DNA from: Desulfovibrio sp. A2
GTDB taxonomy: Bacteria > Desulfobacterota > Desulfovibrionia > Desulfovibrionales > Desulfovibrionaceae
Length of the DNA: 64,000 bases
Reading direction: 5' to 3'
Assembly: GCF_000226255.1 (NCBI RefSeq)
Contig: NZ_AGFG01000064.1
Span: 62,001 to 126,000 of the forward strand
In this document: positions 35,292-43,016 of the stretch, in pieces
Layout of the letters: every line of letters starts with the position of its first letter
Numbering within the stretch: position 1 is the stretch's first letter
Program-made: the position numbers and the translations under genes
The notes under the pieces: generated by a model
What the model saw: the letters and a program-made list of their open reading frames with translations, nothing else
Database searches by the model: none
What the model was told of the DNA's origin: nothing

Positions 35292-36365
35292 ATGTTCCTT
35301 CCCAGAGTCGTGAAACGGCAGGAGCCCCTTCAGTGGGGCTCCTTTTTCATTTTCGCCGCGGCCCTCGTCGTTTCGCTGGGGGTCAGCTGCGCGTTGCTCG
35401 CCGTGCACGGCAAGCCGCCACTGAAGGCGCTGGCGGTCCTATGGTCGGGCGGCTTCGGCGGACCCTTCGCGCTCGAGGACACGCTGCTCAAATCCATCCC
35501 CATCTTTCTCTGTTCGCTGGGGGTGGCCGTGTCGTTCCGCATGCAGGTGTGGAACATCGGGGCCGAAGGGCAGTTCGCCTTGGGCGCGGTGGGCGCGACC
35601 TGGGCGGTGCTGACCTTTCCGGTCCTGCCCCTGTGGGCCATGATGCCGGTGATGTTCCTGTGCGCGGCCGTCGCGGGCGGGCTGTGGGCGGCCGTGCCCG
35701 CCGTGCTGCGCCTGCGCTTCGGCATGAACGAGATCATCTCCACGCTGATGTTCAACTACATCGGCATCCTGTTCCTGCAGTTCCTGGTCTACGGCGTGTG
35801 GAAGGACCCGACCAGCTTCGGCTTTCCCATGACCTCCATCTTTCCCAAGGCCGCCATCATCGGTCCCATCTCCCCGGCCACCCTGGGCCGGGTGCACTGG
35901 GGACTTGCGGTGTGCGCGGGCGTGGCCGTGCTGCTGGCCGTGTTCCTGAAGCGCACCCGCCTCGGCTTCGAACTGCTGGCCGGGGGCGAAAACCCCCGCG
36001 CCGCGCGCTACGCCCGCATGCCCTACAACCTGCTGGTGCTGCTGGTCATGTCGCTGTGCGGCGCGCTGGCGGGGTTTGCCGGGTGCATCGAAACCTCGGC
36101 CACGGTGAACCGCCTGCAACCCAGCATCATGGTGGGTTACGGCTACACCGCCATCGTGGTGGCCTGGCTGTCGCGCCTGCGCATCACCTCCATCGCGCTT
36201 TTCGCCTTTCTGCTGGCGGGGCTGCGCGTGGGCGTGGAGCATTTGCAGCTTGATCTTCAGGTGCCCGCCGCCTTCGGGGGCATTCTGGAGGGCATGATCC
36301 TGCTTTCGGTGCTGGCCGGGCAGTTCTTCGACCGCTACCGCTTCACGCTGAAGGGGAGGAGCTAG
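35292..36365 (+). CDS. Nucleoside ABC transporter permease 1
   Basis: A 357-residue inner-membrane permease of the BmpB/NupP (branched-chain-like) group with about eight to ten helices. Typical features are VWNIGAEGQFALGAVGATWAVL, RLRFGMNEIISTLMFNYIGIL and GENPRAARYARMPYN, the cytoplasmic coupling loop. It starts 28 bp after the binding-protein gene and ends two bases before the second permease, so it belongs to one operon. With its partner it forms the membrane channel for a purine nucleoside. Confidence 0.93.
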   Translation: MFLPRVVKRQEPLQWGSFFIFAAALVVSLGVSCALLAVHGKPPLKALAVLWSGGFGGPFALEDTLLKSIPIFLCSLGVAVSFRMQVWNIGAEGQFALGAVGATWAVLTFPVLPLWAMMPVMFLCAAVAGGLWAAVPAVLRLRFGMNEIISTLMFNYIGILFLQFLVYGVWKDPTSFGFPMTSIFPKAAIIGPISPATLGRVHWGLAVCAGVAVLLAVFLKRTRLGFELLAGGENPRAARYARMPYNLLVLLVMSLCGALAGFAGCIETSATVNRLQPSIMVGYGYTAIVVAWLSRLRITSIALFAFLLAGLRVGVEHLQLDLQVPAAFGGILEGMILLSVLAGQFFDRYRFTLKGRS

Positions 36366-36366
36366 C

Positions 36367-37293
36367 ATGGACATGGACACCGCGCTGCTGCTCTCCATCC
36401 TGGCCGCCACGGTGCAGTCGGGCACGCCCATCCTGTACGCCACCCTGGGCGAGATGTTCACCGAACGCTCCGGTGTGCTGAACCTGGGTGTGGAAGGCAT
36501 GATGATCGTGGGCGCGTTCACCGCCTTTCTGGCCACCCACCTTACCGGCAACCCGTGGGCGGGCGTGCTTGCCGCCGGGCTGTGCGGGGGCGGGCTGTCC
36601 CTGCTGCACGGGATCGTCTGCCTGATCTTTCAGGGCAACCAGGTGGTGTCGGGCCTTGCGCTGACCATCCTGGGCCTGGGCCTGGCGGACTTTCTGGGCA
36701 CGCCGTACGTGGGCATCACCACCACCGGCTTCCAGGCCTTCGCCGTGCCGGTGCTGGCGGACATCCCCGTGCTGGGGACCATCTTCTTCCGGCATGACGC
36801 GCTGGTCTACCTTTCGTACCTGTTGCCGCCCCTGTTCTGGCTGTTCATGGCCCGCACCCGTCCGGGCCTGGCCTTGCGCGCGGCGGGGGAACACCCGGCC
36901 GCCGCTTCCGCCGCCGGTCTTTCGCCGGTGCGCATCCGCTGGTGCGGCATCTTCACGGGCGGCTTCCTGGCCGGCATCGGCGGGGCCTACCTTTCGCTGG
37001 CCTACACCCATCTGTGGACCAACAACATGACTTCCGGGCGCGGGTGGATTGCCGTGGCGCTGGTCATCTTCGCCTTCTGGCGGCCGGGCCGCGCCGTGTT
37101 CGGCGCGTACCTGTTCGGCGGGGTGATGGCCCTGCAACTGCGCCTGCAGGCCATGGGGGCCAATCTGCCCTCGTCGCTGATGCTCATGCTGCCCTACGCG
37201 CTGACCGTGCTGGTGCTGCTGGCCTCGTCGGCGCGCGGCGGCGGACGCGCCGCGCCCGCCGCGCTGGGCGTGAACATCGAGCCCGAGGAATGA
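36367..37293 (+). CDS. Nucleoside ABC transporter permease 2
   Basis: A 308-residue second permease of the same family with about eight helices. It contains TERSGVLNLGVEGMMIVGAFTAFLA, the common start of this subgroup, and GEHPAAASAAGLSPVRIRWCGI as coupling loop. The LVIFAFWRPGRAVFGAYLFGG stretch near the end is also typical. The ATG is one base after the first permease stop region, and the ATPase ATG begins five bases after its own stop. It forms the heterodimeric membrane domain with permease 1. Confidence 0.93.
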   Translation: MDMDTALLLSILAATVQSGTPILYATLGEMFTERSGVLNLGVEGMMIVGAFTAFLATHLTGNPWAGVLAAGLCGGGLSLLHGIVCLIFQGNQVVSGLALTILGLGLADFLGTPYVGITTTGFQAFAVPVLADIPVLGTIFFRHDALVYLSYLLPPLFWLFMARTRPGLALRAAGEHPAAASAAGLSPVRIRWCGIFTGGFLAGIGGAYLSLAYTHLWTNNMTSGRGWIAVALVIFAFWRPGRAVFGAYLFGGVMALQLRLQAMGANLPSSLMLMLPYALTVLVLLASSARGGGRAAPAALGVNIEPEE

Positions 37294-37297
37294 TGCC

Positions 37298-38875
37298 ATG
37301 AGCGATACGCCGCACACCCCCACCGCCGTGGCTCCGGAACCCCCCCGGCGCGCCCGCGAGGCCCACGCCCACCTGCCGCCCGTGGTGCGCCTGGAAGGCA
37401 TCTGCAAGTCGTTCGGCAAGGTGCGCGCCAACCACGACATCACCCTGGACATCCGGCCCGGCTGCATCAAGGCTTTGCTGGGCGAGAACGGCGCGGGCAA
37501 GTCCACGCTGATGTCCATCCTGGCGGGCAAGCTGCGCCAGGATTCGGGCTCCATCCTGGTGGACGGCGCGCCCACCCTGTTCGCCTCGCCGCGCGACGCT
37601 CTGCGCGCGGGCATCGGCATGGTCTACCAGCACTTCATGCTGGTGGATTCCATGACCGTGGCCGAAAACGTGCTGCTGGGCCAGTCGCCCGACATGGTGC
37701 TGCGCCCCGCGCGTATGCGCGACGAGGTGGCCGCCCTGGCCGAGCGCTACGGCCTGGTGGTGGACCCGGCGGCCCGCGTGGGCGGCCTTTCCATGGGCGA
37801 GCGGCAGCGGGTGGAAATCCTGAAGCTGCTGTACCGCGACAGCCGCGTGCTGATCCTGGACGAACCCACGGCTGTGCTTACCCCGCGTGAGACCGACCAG
37901 CTGTTCGAGGCCATGTGGCGCATGGCCGACCAGGGCAAGGCACTGGTGTTCATCAGCCACAAGCTGCAGGAAGTGCTGACCGTTGCCGACGAGATCGCCA
38001 TCCTGCGCAGGGGCGAGGTGGTGGACCAGTTCAGCGAGGCCGACGTGCCCAACCAGACCGTGCTGGCCAACCGCATGGTGGGGCGCGACGTGGTGTTGCA
38101 GGTGGACGCCAAGCGGCTGACCCCGGTGGACACCGTGCTGTCCGTCGAGCATCTTTTCGGCCCGGGCCTGGACGACGTGTCGCTTACCGTGCGGCGCGGC
38201 GAGATCGTGGCCATCGCCGGGGTGGCGGGCAACGGGCAGAAGGAGCTTGTGGAAGCCATCTGCGGCCTGACCCGGCCCGCATCCGGCGAGGTGCGCATTC
38301 TTGGCCGCCCGTGGCGCGAATTCTTCGCTGGCCCTCCCGGCAGGCGCGGGCTGGCCTACATCCCGGAAGACCGCCAGGGCCTTGCCACCTGCCGCCAGTT
38401 GGACCTTGTGGACAATTTCCTGCTGACCACGCGCAACCTGTTCGCCAAGGGCATGTTCCTGGACCGCACCGAGGCCACCAACGCGGTGAAGCGGGTGGTT
38501 TGGGAATACAACGTGCAGCCCGGCGACATCGCCGCGTCCGCGCGGGCCCTTTCCGGCGGCAACCTGCAGAAGCTGGTCATCGGGCGCGAGTTCTTCCGCA
38601 AGCCGGAAGTCATCGTGGCCGAAAACCCCACTCAGGGGCTGGACATTTCCGCCACGGAAGAAGTGTGGGGCAGACTGCTGGAGGCGCGCTCCTCCGCCGG
38701 GGTGCTGCTGGTCACCGGCGACCTGAACGAGGCGCTGGAACTGGCCGACCGCATCGCCGTGATGTACCGGGGCCGGTTCATGGACGTGTTCGACAAGGAC
38801 GATACCGCCAAGGTGGAGGCTATCGGCCTGATGATGGCCGGGGTGCGCCCCGGCGAGCCGGAAACGGAAGCGTAG
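37298..38875 (+). CDS. Nucleoside ABC transporter ATP-binding protein (double ATPase)
   Basis: A 525-residue protein with two fused ABC ATPase domains. Domain 1 (about 30-265) has Walker A GENGAGKST, signature LSMGERQRVEILKLLYR and Walker B VLILDEPTAVLTPRE. Domain 2 (about 275-515) has a modified Walker A GVAGNGQKEL, LSGGNLQKLVIGRE and VIVAENPTQGLD, in which the Walker B aspartate-glutamate end is altered. As in sugar/nucleoside transporters of this type, one site is likely degenerate. It energises the two permeases just upstream. A terminator follows 26 bases after the stop. Confidence 0.94.
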   Translation: MSDTPHTPTAVAPEPPRRAREAHAHLPPVVRLEGICKSFGKVRANHDITLDIRPGCIKALLGENGAGKSTLMSILAGKLRQDSGSILVDGAPTLFASPRDALRAGIGMVYQHFMLVDSMTVAENVLLGQSPDMVLRPARMRDEVAALAERYGLVVDPAARVGGLSMGERQRVEILKLLYRDSRVLILDEPTAVLTPRETDQLFEAMWRMADQGKALVFISHKLQEVLTVADEIAILRRGEVVDQFSEADVPNQTVLANRMVGRDVVLQVDAKRLTPVDTVLSVEHLFGPGLDDVSLTVRRGEIVAIAGVAGNGQKELVEAICGLTRPASGEVRILGRPWREFFAGPPGRRGLAYIPEDRQGLATCRQLDLVDNFLLTTRNLFAKGMFLDRTEATNAVKRVVWEYNVQPGDIAASARALSGGNLQKLVIGREFFRKPEVIVAENPTQGLDISATEEVWGRLLEARSSAGVLLVTGDLNEALELADRIAVMYRGRFMDVFDKDDTAKVEAIGLMMAGVRPGEPETEA

Positions 38876-38901
38876 ATCGCGCGTGCGGATATTGCCGATG
38901 C

Positions 38902-38936
38902 AACGGCGGGCCACCCCTTGGGATGGCCCGCCGTTT
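38902..38936 (+). terminator. Rho-independent terminator ending the nucleoside transport operon
   Basis: AACGGCGGGCCA (38902-38913) pairs with TGGCCCGCCGTT (38924-38935) around a 10-base loop, then T. The long GC stem is clear; the T tail is short. Confidence 0.75.
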
Positions 38937-38969
38937 CGTCATGAAAAGAGGACGATGTGCGCCGGGTCC

Positions 38970-39287
38970 CTAGTTGGCGCAGCCGCACCCCCCGCCACCA
39001 CCGCTGCCGCAACCGCCCGGCTTGGGGGATGTACCGGCGGCGCAGGCGCAGCCGGTCGTGGGAGTGGCGGGGCCGTTGGCGCAGCCGCACCCGGTCGAGG
39101 CCCCGGCGCCCGAATTGCGTGGGGTGCTGGTGAGCGGGCTGCCCGTGCGCAGCTTGGGCGTGGCGGCGGACATCAGCCGCGTGCCCTGGCCGCCGCAGGC
39201 GGGGCAGGCGCAGGTTTCCGCGTCGCGCGTGCACAGTTCCTCGAACGTGGCGCCGCATCCCTGGCAGGCGAATTCGTACATGGGCAT
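38970..39287 (-). CDS. FmdB-family zinc-ribbon protein with Cys/Gly tail
   Basis: A 105-residue protein. ATG 39287 gives the family start MPMYEFACQGCGATFEEL and the second pair ETCACPACGG, a zinc ribbon of the FmdB/CxxC_CxxC_SSSS type, usually a regulator or chaperone-like factor. After residue 50 it departs from the usual family: a tail of about 50 residues has several GCGC/CAC/GCG clusters and ends GGGGGCGCAN. The tail may bind extra metal. It is convergent with the nucleoside operon and divergent from the DJ-1/PfpI gene. No strong ribosome binding site is seen. Confidence 0.82.
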   Translation of the reverse strand: MPMYEFACQGCGATFEELCTRDAETCACPACGGQGTRLMSAATPKLRTGSPLTSTPRNSGAGASTGCGCANGPATPTTGCACAAGTSPKPGGCGSGGGGGCGCAN

Positions 39288-39657
39288 GGTGTGTGACCTT
39301 TGCGTGTCGGCCGGTTTCAGGCCGGTCTTGGGGTGTGGTTCCGGTTGTAAGCCGCCGCCGAACGCGCTATTGATAGAATGCGCAAACACTCCCGCGCGTG
39401 GCCGTTCCGGTCCCTGCCCGTGACTTGCCGCTGGGGCGGCCTGGCAGGGCAGGCTGACGGGGCGGGCCGTGCCGCAGCGGCGGGGGTATCGGTCTTGCAG
39501 CGTCCCCTTGGGCGTCCGGACTTCAATAATCATTTCGCGCCGGGACGCAAGCGTTGCGCCGCAGCGCGCGTGTACATCCCATCCCCCAACCCCCGACCGG
39601 CAGCGCGGGCGGCGGCCGCAGGGCCCGCCCCACCCGCCGGCAGCAAAGGAGCACGAC
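39288..39657. other. Intergenic region between FmdB-like and DJ-1/PfpI genes
   Basis: This 370-bp divergent region must hold promoters for both flanking genes, but I see no convincing -35/-10 pair or operator. Frames that cross it are Arg/Pro-rich and look non-coding. The only clear element is the AAAGGA ribosome binding site for the gene at 39658. Confidence 0.5.
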
Positions 39658-40245
39658 ATGGCAGTGAAGAAGATTCTGTTCCTGGTGGGCGACTTCGTGG
39701 AAGACTATGAAGTCATGGTGCCGTTCCAGATGCTGGTGATGGTGGGGCACGACGTGCACACGGTGTGCCCCGGCAAGAAGGCGGGGCAGCAGGTGCGCAC
39801 GGCGGTGCACGACTTCGAGGGCGACCAGACCTATTCCGAAAAGCCGGGCCACAACTTCACCCTGAACGCCGACTTCGACGCGGTGAACCCGGCGGACTAC
39901 GACGCGCTGGTGATTCCCGGCGGCCGCGCGCCCGAATACATCCGCCTGAATCCGCGCGTCATCGAGATCGTGCGCGAGATGGCGGCGGCGAAGAAGCCCA
40001 TCGCCTCGGTGTGCCATGGCCAGCAAGTGCTGGTGACGGCGGGGGTGGTCAAGGGGCTGACCTGCACCGCCTACCCCGCCGTGAAGCCGGACATCGAGGG
40101 CGCGGGCGGCACGTGGTGCGAGGTGAATGAGACGTTCACCAATGCCTGCGTGGACGGCAACGTGGTCACCGCGCCCGCGTGGCCCGCGCATCCCGAGTGG
40201 ATGCGCAAGTTCTTGGGGGTGCTGGGCTCCCGCATTGAGCCCTAG
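39658..40245 (+). CDS. DJ-1/PfpI family protein
   Basis: A 195-residue class I glutamine-amidotransferase-like protein; ATG 39658 follows AAAGGA. It begins [19 protein letters not shown] with the family glutamate, has [20 protein letters not shown], and the nucleophile elbow [13 protein letters not shown] with the reactive cysteine and adjacent histidine. Members act as proteases, glyoxalases/deglycases or chaperones, so the reaction cannot be fixed. The closest match by eye is the PfpI / YhbO branch. It stands alone. Confidence 0.9.
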   Translation: MAVKKILFLVGDFVEDYEVMVPFQMLVMVGHDVHTVCPGKKAGQQVRTAVHDFEGDQTYSEKPGHNFTLNADFDAVNPADYDALVIPGGRAPEYIRLNPRVIEIVREMAAAKKPIASVCHGQQVLVTAGVVKGLTCTAYPAVKPDIEGAGGTWCEVNETFTNACVDGNVVTAPAWPAHPEWMRKFLGVLGSRIEP

Positions 40246-40491
40246 CTGTGTGATGCGCACCGTTGCCCTTCCGCATGCGGCAACGCTGTGGACGAAATCC
40301 GCCTTTTGCCGCCGGGCGGCGTTGGCTTGTCGTTTTTGATGCTCACGTACCGAAGTACAGCGTTGCTTTCGCCATCCGTAAGGCTCGTGCGCGCACTCGC
40401 CTAACGGCTGCCGATCTGCGCTTAAAAACACCAACCCGCCTTGCCCGGCGGACAAAACTCGTAATTCCGTACATCGTTTCCGCACCAGCCT

Positions 40492-40513
40492 CCGCGACGG
40501 AAGACCGTCGCGG
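40492..40513. repeat. Perfect 9-bp hairpin with AAGA loop
   Basis: CCGCGACGG (40492-40500) and CCGTCGCGG (40505-40513) pair perfectly around AAGA. No T tail follows, so it is not a standard terminator. Confidence 0.6.
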
Positions 40514-40572
40514 GGTATAGGGAAGAAAGGCATAAGTGCTCAGGCGTGTATCGTGGAAGATGTTTGTGTAGC

Positions 40573-40602
40573 GCGACGTCCGGCTCACCCGCCGGACGTC
40601 GC
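40573..40602. repeat. Perfect 12-bp hairpin ahead of the hydrolase gene
   Basis: GCGACGTCCGGC (40573-40584) pairs with GCCGGACGTCGC (40591-40602) over a TCACCC loop, 33 bases before the hydrolase start. It may end an upstream transcript, protect an mRNA end or be an operator; it has no T run. Confidence 0.6.
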
Positions 40603-40635
40603 TGCATATGGCGGGTGCTGCCATGGGGAGGGCGG

Positions 40636-41490
40636 ATGAGCAAGGATGCCGGGAAGGGCATGTGGGACGAAGCCGTCGGATTGTTTGCCGACGATGCCGA
40701 ACTGGCGCGGGCGGGCAGGATGGTGGCGTACGTTGCGCCCGTCAGTTCGGTGGGGGCCGCCCGTCCGGGCGGCACGCTGGATTGCGAAGGGCGGTTGTTC
40801 CTGCCGGGGGGGGGCGGCGCGGCCAGCGGGGAAGGGCCGTGCGGCGGCGTACCCGGCGTGCTCTTGCTGCACGAATACACCGGGCTTGGCGGCTATCTGT
40901 TCCGCAGCGCCGCGCGGCTGGCGGAGGCCGGGTACGCCGTGCTGTGCGCCGACCTGTACGGCACGGCGTTGCGGCCGACGGATTTCGAGCAGGCCCGCGC
41001 CTGTCTGCGCCCGCTGCGCGACGACCGGGCGCTGCTGCTCTTGCGCGCGCGGGCCGGGCTGGATGCGCTGGCCGGTGTGCCCGGCGTGGATGCCGGGCGT
41101 CTGCTGGCCATGGGCTTTTCCCTGGGCGGCGGGGCCGTGCTGGAACTGGTCCGTTCCGGTGCGCCCCTGTGCGGCGCGGCCAGCATGTACGGCTACCTTT
41201 CCTCGTCGCAACAGGCAGTGCCCGGCGCGGCGCATTGCCCGCTGGTTGTGCACCTGGCCGGGCATGACCACGTCGTCCCCCTGCGCGAGGTGGAACCCTT
41301 CGTGCGCGAGATGGCCGACGCGGGTGTGGACTGCCGGGTGGTGCTGCACGCGGGCGCGGGACACGGCTTTTGCAACGCGGCGTACGGAACCGGCTTCGAC
41401 GCCACGGCGTCATGGTACTGCCCGCGCACCGAGGCAAGCGCGTGGGATGACGTGCTGCGCTTTTTCGGGGAGTGTCTGATGAACGGGTGA
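40636..41490 (+). CDS. Dienelactone hydrolase family protein (serine nucleophile)
   Basis: A 284-residue alpha/beta hydrolase; ATG 40636 follows GGGGAGGG. DLH-type sequence is seen in VPGVLLLHEYTGLGGYLFRSAARLAEAGYAVLCADLYG with the oxyanion-loop glutamate, MGFSLGGGAVLEL with a serine where classical dienelactone hydrolase has cysteine, HLAGHDHVVPL with the aspartate and AGAGHGFCN with the histidine. The real substrate is unknown; many family members are esterases of unclear role. A run of nine G residues (40806-40814) lies inside the coding region in a Gly-rich loop. Confidence 0.86.
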   Translation: MSKDAGKGMWDEAVGLFADDAELARAGRMVAYVAPVSSVGAARPGGTLDCEGRLFLPGGGGAASGEGPCGGVPGVLLLHEYTGLGGYLFRSAARLAEAGYAVLCADLYGTALRPTDFEQARACLRPLRDDRALLLLRARAGLDALAGVPGVDAGRLLAMGFSLGGGAVLELVRSGAPLCGAASMYGYLSSSQQAVPGAAHCPLVVHLAGHDHVVPLREVEPFVREMADAGVDCRVVLHAGAGHGFCNAAYGTGFDATASWYCPRTEASAWDDVLRFFGECLMNG

Positions 41491-41507
41491 AGTCCCAGCC
41501 GGACGGG

Positions 41508-42503
41508 CTAGAACTGCGGCGTGGGCCGTTCGCGGTCGTCGGGGAACAGGCCGGGCTGCGGGGGCGTGGCCTTGCGGCGCGCGCCCAGCACGTTGGGCAG
41601 GGGGGCGGCCGCGTTGCCGCCGCTCCAGAAGTCGGCCGGGTGGCGGCCCATCCAGACGTCGGTGCGCAGGGGCGTGCGCAGGTACAGTCCGGCCTGCGGG
41701 CCGCCCTCCACGTACATCACGTCGCGGATGTCGATGGGCAGTGCCAGCAGGATGGTGGCAAAGCGCCACGCCGTGATCGGTTCGCGGCAGTGCAGGAACA
41801 GGATGGCCCCGCTTGCGTCCTGCCCCACGGCGGCCACGGAGTACAACGGCCCGCCCTGCGGCCACAGGATGCGCCGGTTGGCCCCGATGAGCCGGTAGTT
41901 CTGCACCACCGAGCGGTACTGCGGCAGCAGCGCCTCCCACGGGTCGGCGGTGCGGTCCAACAGATCAGCTTGGGGCAGATCAGCCTGGGGCAGATCGGGC
42001 GATTGCGGCCCGAACACGAAGAACGCGCCCAGGTTGCCGCCAATGCGGGGGTTGTTCAGGTGTTCGCCGTTGCGCAGGTAGCCGGTGCTGGTGCGCGCGT
42101 CGGGAAGGTACATGCTGGCGTTGATCACCGCGTTCAGGTCGTGGCGGCGGCCCCATTCGGCCAGCGAAAGGGCTGGTTCGCCTTCTTCCGACGTGGTGTG
42201 CAGGCTGAATTCGTAGTAGGCGGGATCGATGCGCACCGCCACGATGCGCTCGGGGCCATCGGGCGCGTCGGGCGCGGTGAACACCCCCAGTTGCAGCCCG
42301 GTGTCCAGTTCGGTCCAGCCGGGCGCGTCATCCGCCCGGGCCAGGTCCACCGGAAACAATACCATGCCCCATGCCCCCAGCATGGCCAGCACGGCCAGCG
42401 TGGACGCCAGCCCACGCAGGGTGCGCGCGCAGACTCCCGGCCGGACGAGGCCGACCAGGGCGGGGCGCGCGGACGCGGCGGAGGGGAGGGCGGTGACGGT
42501 CAT
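41508..42503 (-). CDS. Phosphodiester glycosidase (NAGPA) family exported protein
   Basis: A 331-residue protein from ATG 42503. An N-terminal hydrophobic segment (TLAVLAMLGAWGMVLFPVDLARA) acts as signal peptide or anchor. The body has the NAGPA/DUF2233 pattern: GWTELDTGLQLGVFTAP, AVINASMYLPD, NGEHLN, LIGANRRILWP, AILFLHCREPITAWRFATILLALPIDIRDVMYVEGGPQAGLY. The vertebrate namesake removes GlcNAc from phosphodiesters; bacterial members are mostly uncharacterised and probably act in the periplasm. A 15-bp tandem repeat encodes DLPQA twice near the middle. It is convergent with the hydrolase gene. Confidence 0.85.
   Translation of the reverse strand: MTVTALPSAASARPALVGLVRPGVCARTLRGLASTLAVLAMLGAWGMVLFPVDLARADDAPGWTELDTGLQLGVFTAPDAPDGPERIVAVRIDPAYYEFSLHTTSEEGEPALSLAEWGRRHDLNAVINASMYLPDARTSTGYLRNGEHLNNPRIGGNLGAFFVFGPQSPDLPQADLPQADLLDRTADPWEALLPQYRSVVQNYRLIGANRRILWPQGGPLYSVAAVGQDASGAILFLHCREPITAWRFATILLALPIDIRDVMYVEGGPQAGLYLRTPLRTDVWMGRHPADFWSGGNAAAPLPNVLGARRKATPPQPGLFPDDRERPTPQF
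41961..41990. repeat. 15-bp tandem repeat inside the NAGPA-family gene
   Basis: Two adjacent 15-mers (41961-41975 and 41976-41990) differ by one base and are followed by a partial third. Being a multiple of three they keep the frame and add DLPQA units. Confidence 0.8.
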
Positions 42504-42771
42504 GGCGGATACGGGGCGGGTATGGCGGTGCGGTGGCGGCCAGGCCGACGGCAATGGTCCGGCGGGTTGCGTTGCCGGGCTGGCGCGACGGCTGGCGGAC
42601 AAGGGCACAGGGGAACAGCGGAACGGGGGAACACGGGCGCGAGGCTGTGGCCTCGCCCGTGCCGGGTGGGCGCGCACCCCCCGGCGCAGGGAGGCAGTGT
42701 AGGGGAAACCCTTGCGCGGCGCAACGGGCAGCGGAGGTCGGGCTTCTGGCGCGGCTGGGAACATTTCAATA
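42504..42771. other. Upstream part of the metF control region
   Basis: This part of the 513-bp gap between the NAGPA and metF genes is GC-rich, and I recognise no gene in it. It must hold the promoter of the minus-strand NAGPA gene, but no good hexamers are evident. Confidence 0.4.
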
Positions 42772-42799
42772 TTGACATATCAAGATAGCTTGATATAGA
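42772..42799 (+). promoter_or_regulatory. Sigma-70 promoter of metF with overlapping operator palindrome
   Basis: TTGACA (42772-42777) and TATAGA (42794-42799) are 16 bp apart, one of the best housekeeping promoters in the window. The spacer is filled by the palindrome ATATCAAG-ATAG-CTTGATAT (42777-42796), so a repressor bound there would block RNA polymerase. An ArsR-type S-adenosylhomocysteine regulator (SahR) is known to control methionine genes in Desulfovibrionales and is a natural candidate; I cannot check its exact motif. Transcription should start near 42806, leaving a leader of about 210 nt. Confidence 0.7.
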
Positions 42800-43016
42800 A
42801 CGGTTCCACAAGATGGAAGGCGCAGGGCGCGTCACTTGCCGGTCGGCCGATTTCGGCATGCTTTGGCTCCGCCCCCCGGTCTAGCCAGTCGGGCCAGTCG
42901 CCTCGGTCTGGCCCTTCGCGCCGCCAGACCCGGTGGACCGCAGGTCAGCCCGCCGCCATCCGGACCCACACGACAGTACACGCAGCACGCCAGCGCATGG
43001 CGGCAAAGGACACGCC

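Larger units (their letters stand above)
40246..40635. other. Structured, non-coding intergenic region
   Basis: About 390 bp with less GC bias than its surroundings and no convincing gene. It contains GTAC-CGAA-GTAC near 40347, a loose long inverted repeat joining roughly 40310-40340 to 40420-40455, and the two strong hairpins listed separately. The middle resembles degenerate dispersed intergenic repeats found in several bacterial genomes; copy number elsewhere is unknown. Confidence 0.45.

Noticed and set aside
40246-40635. Insertion-sequence end or CRISPR-like repeats.
   Set aside because: No transposase, no target duplication and no regularly spaced direct repeats are seen here or elsewhere in the window.
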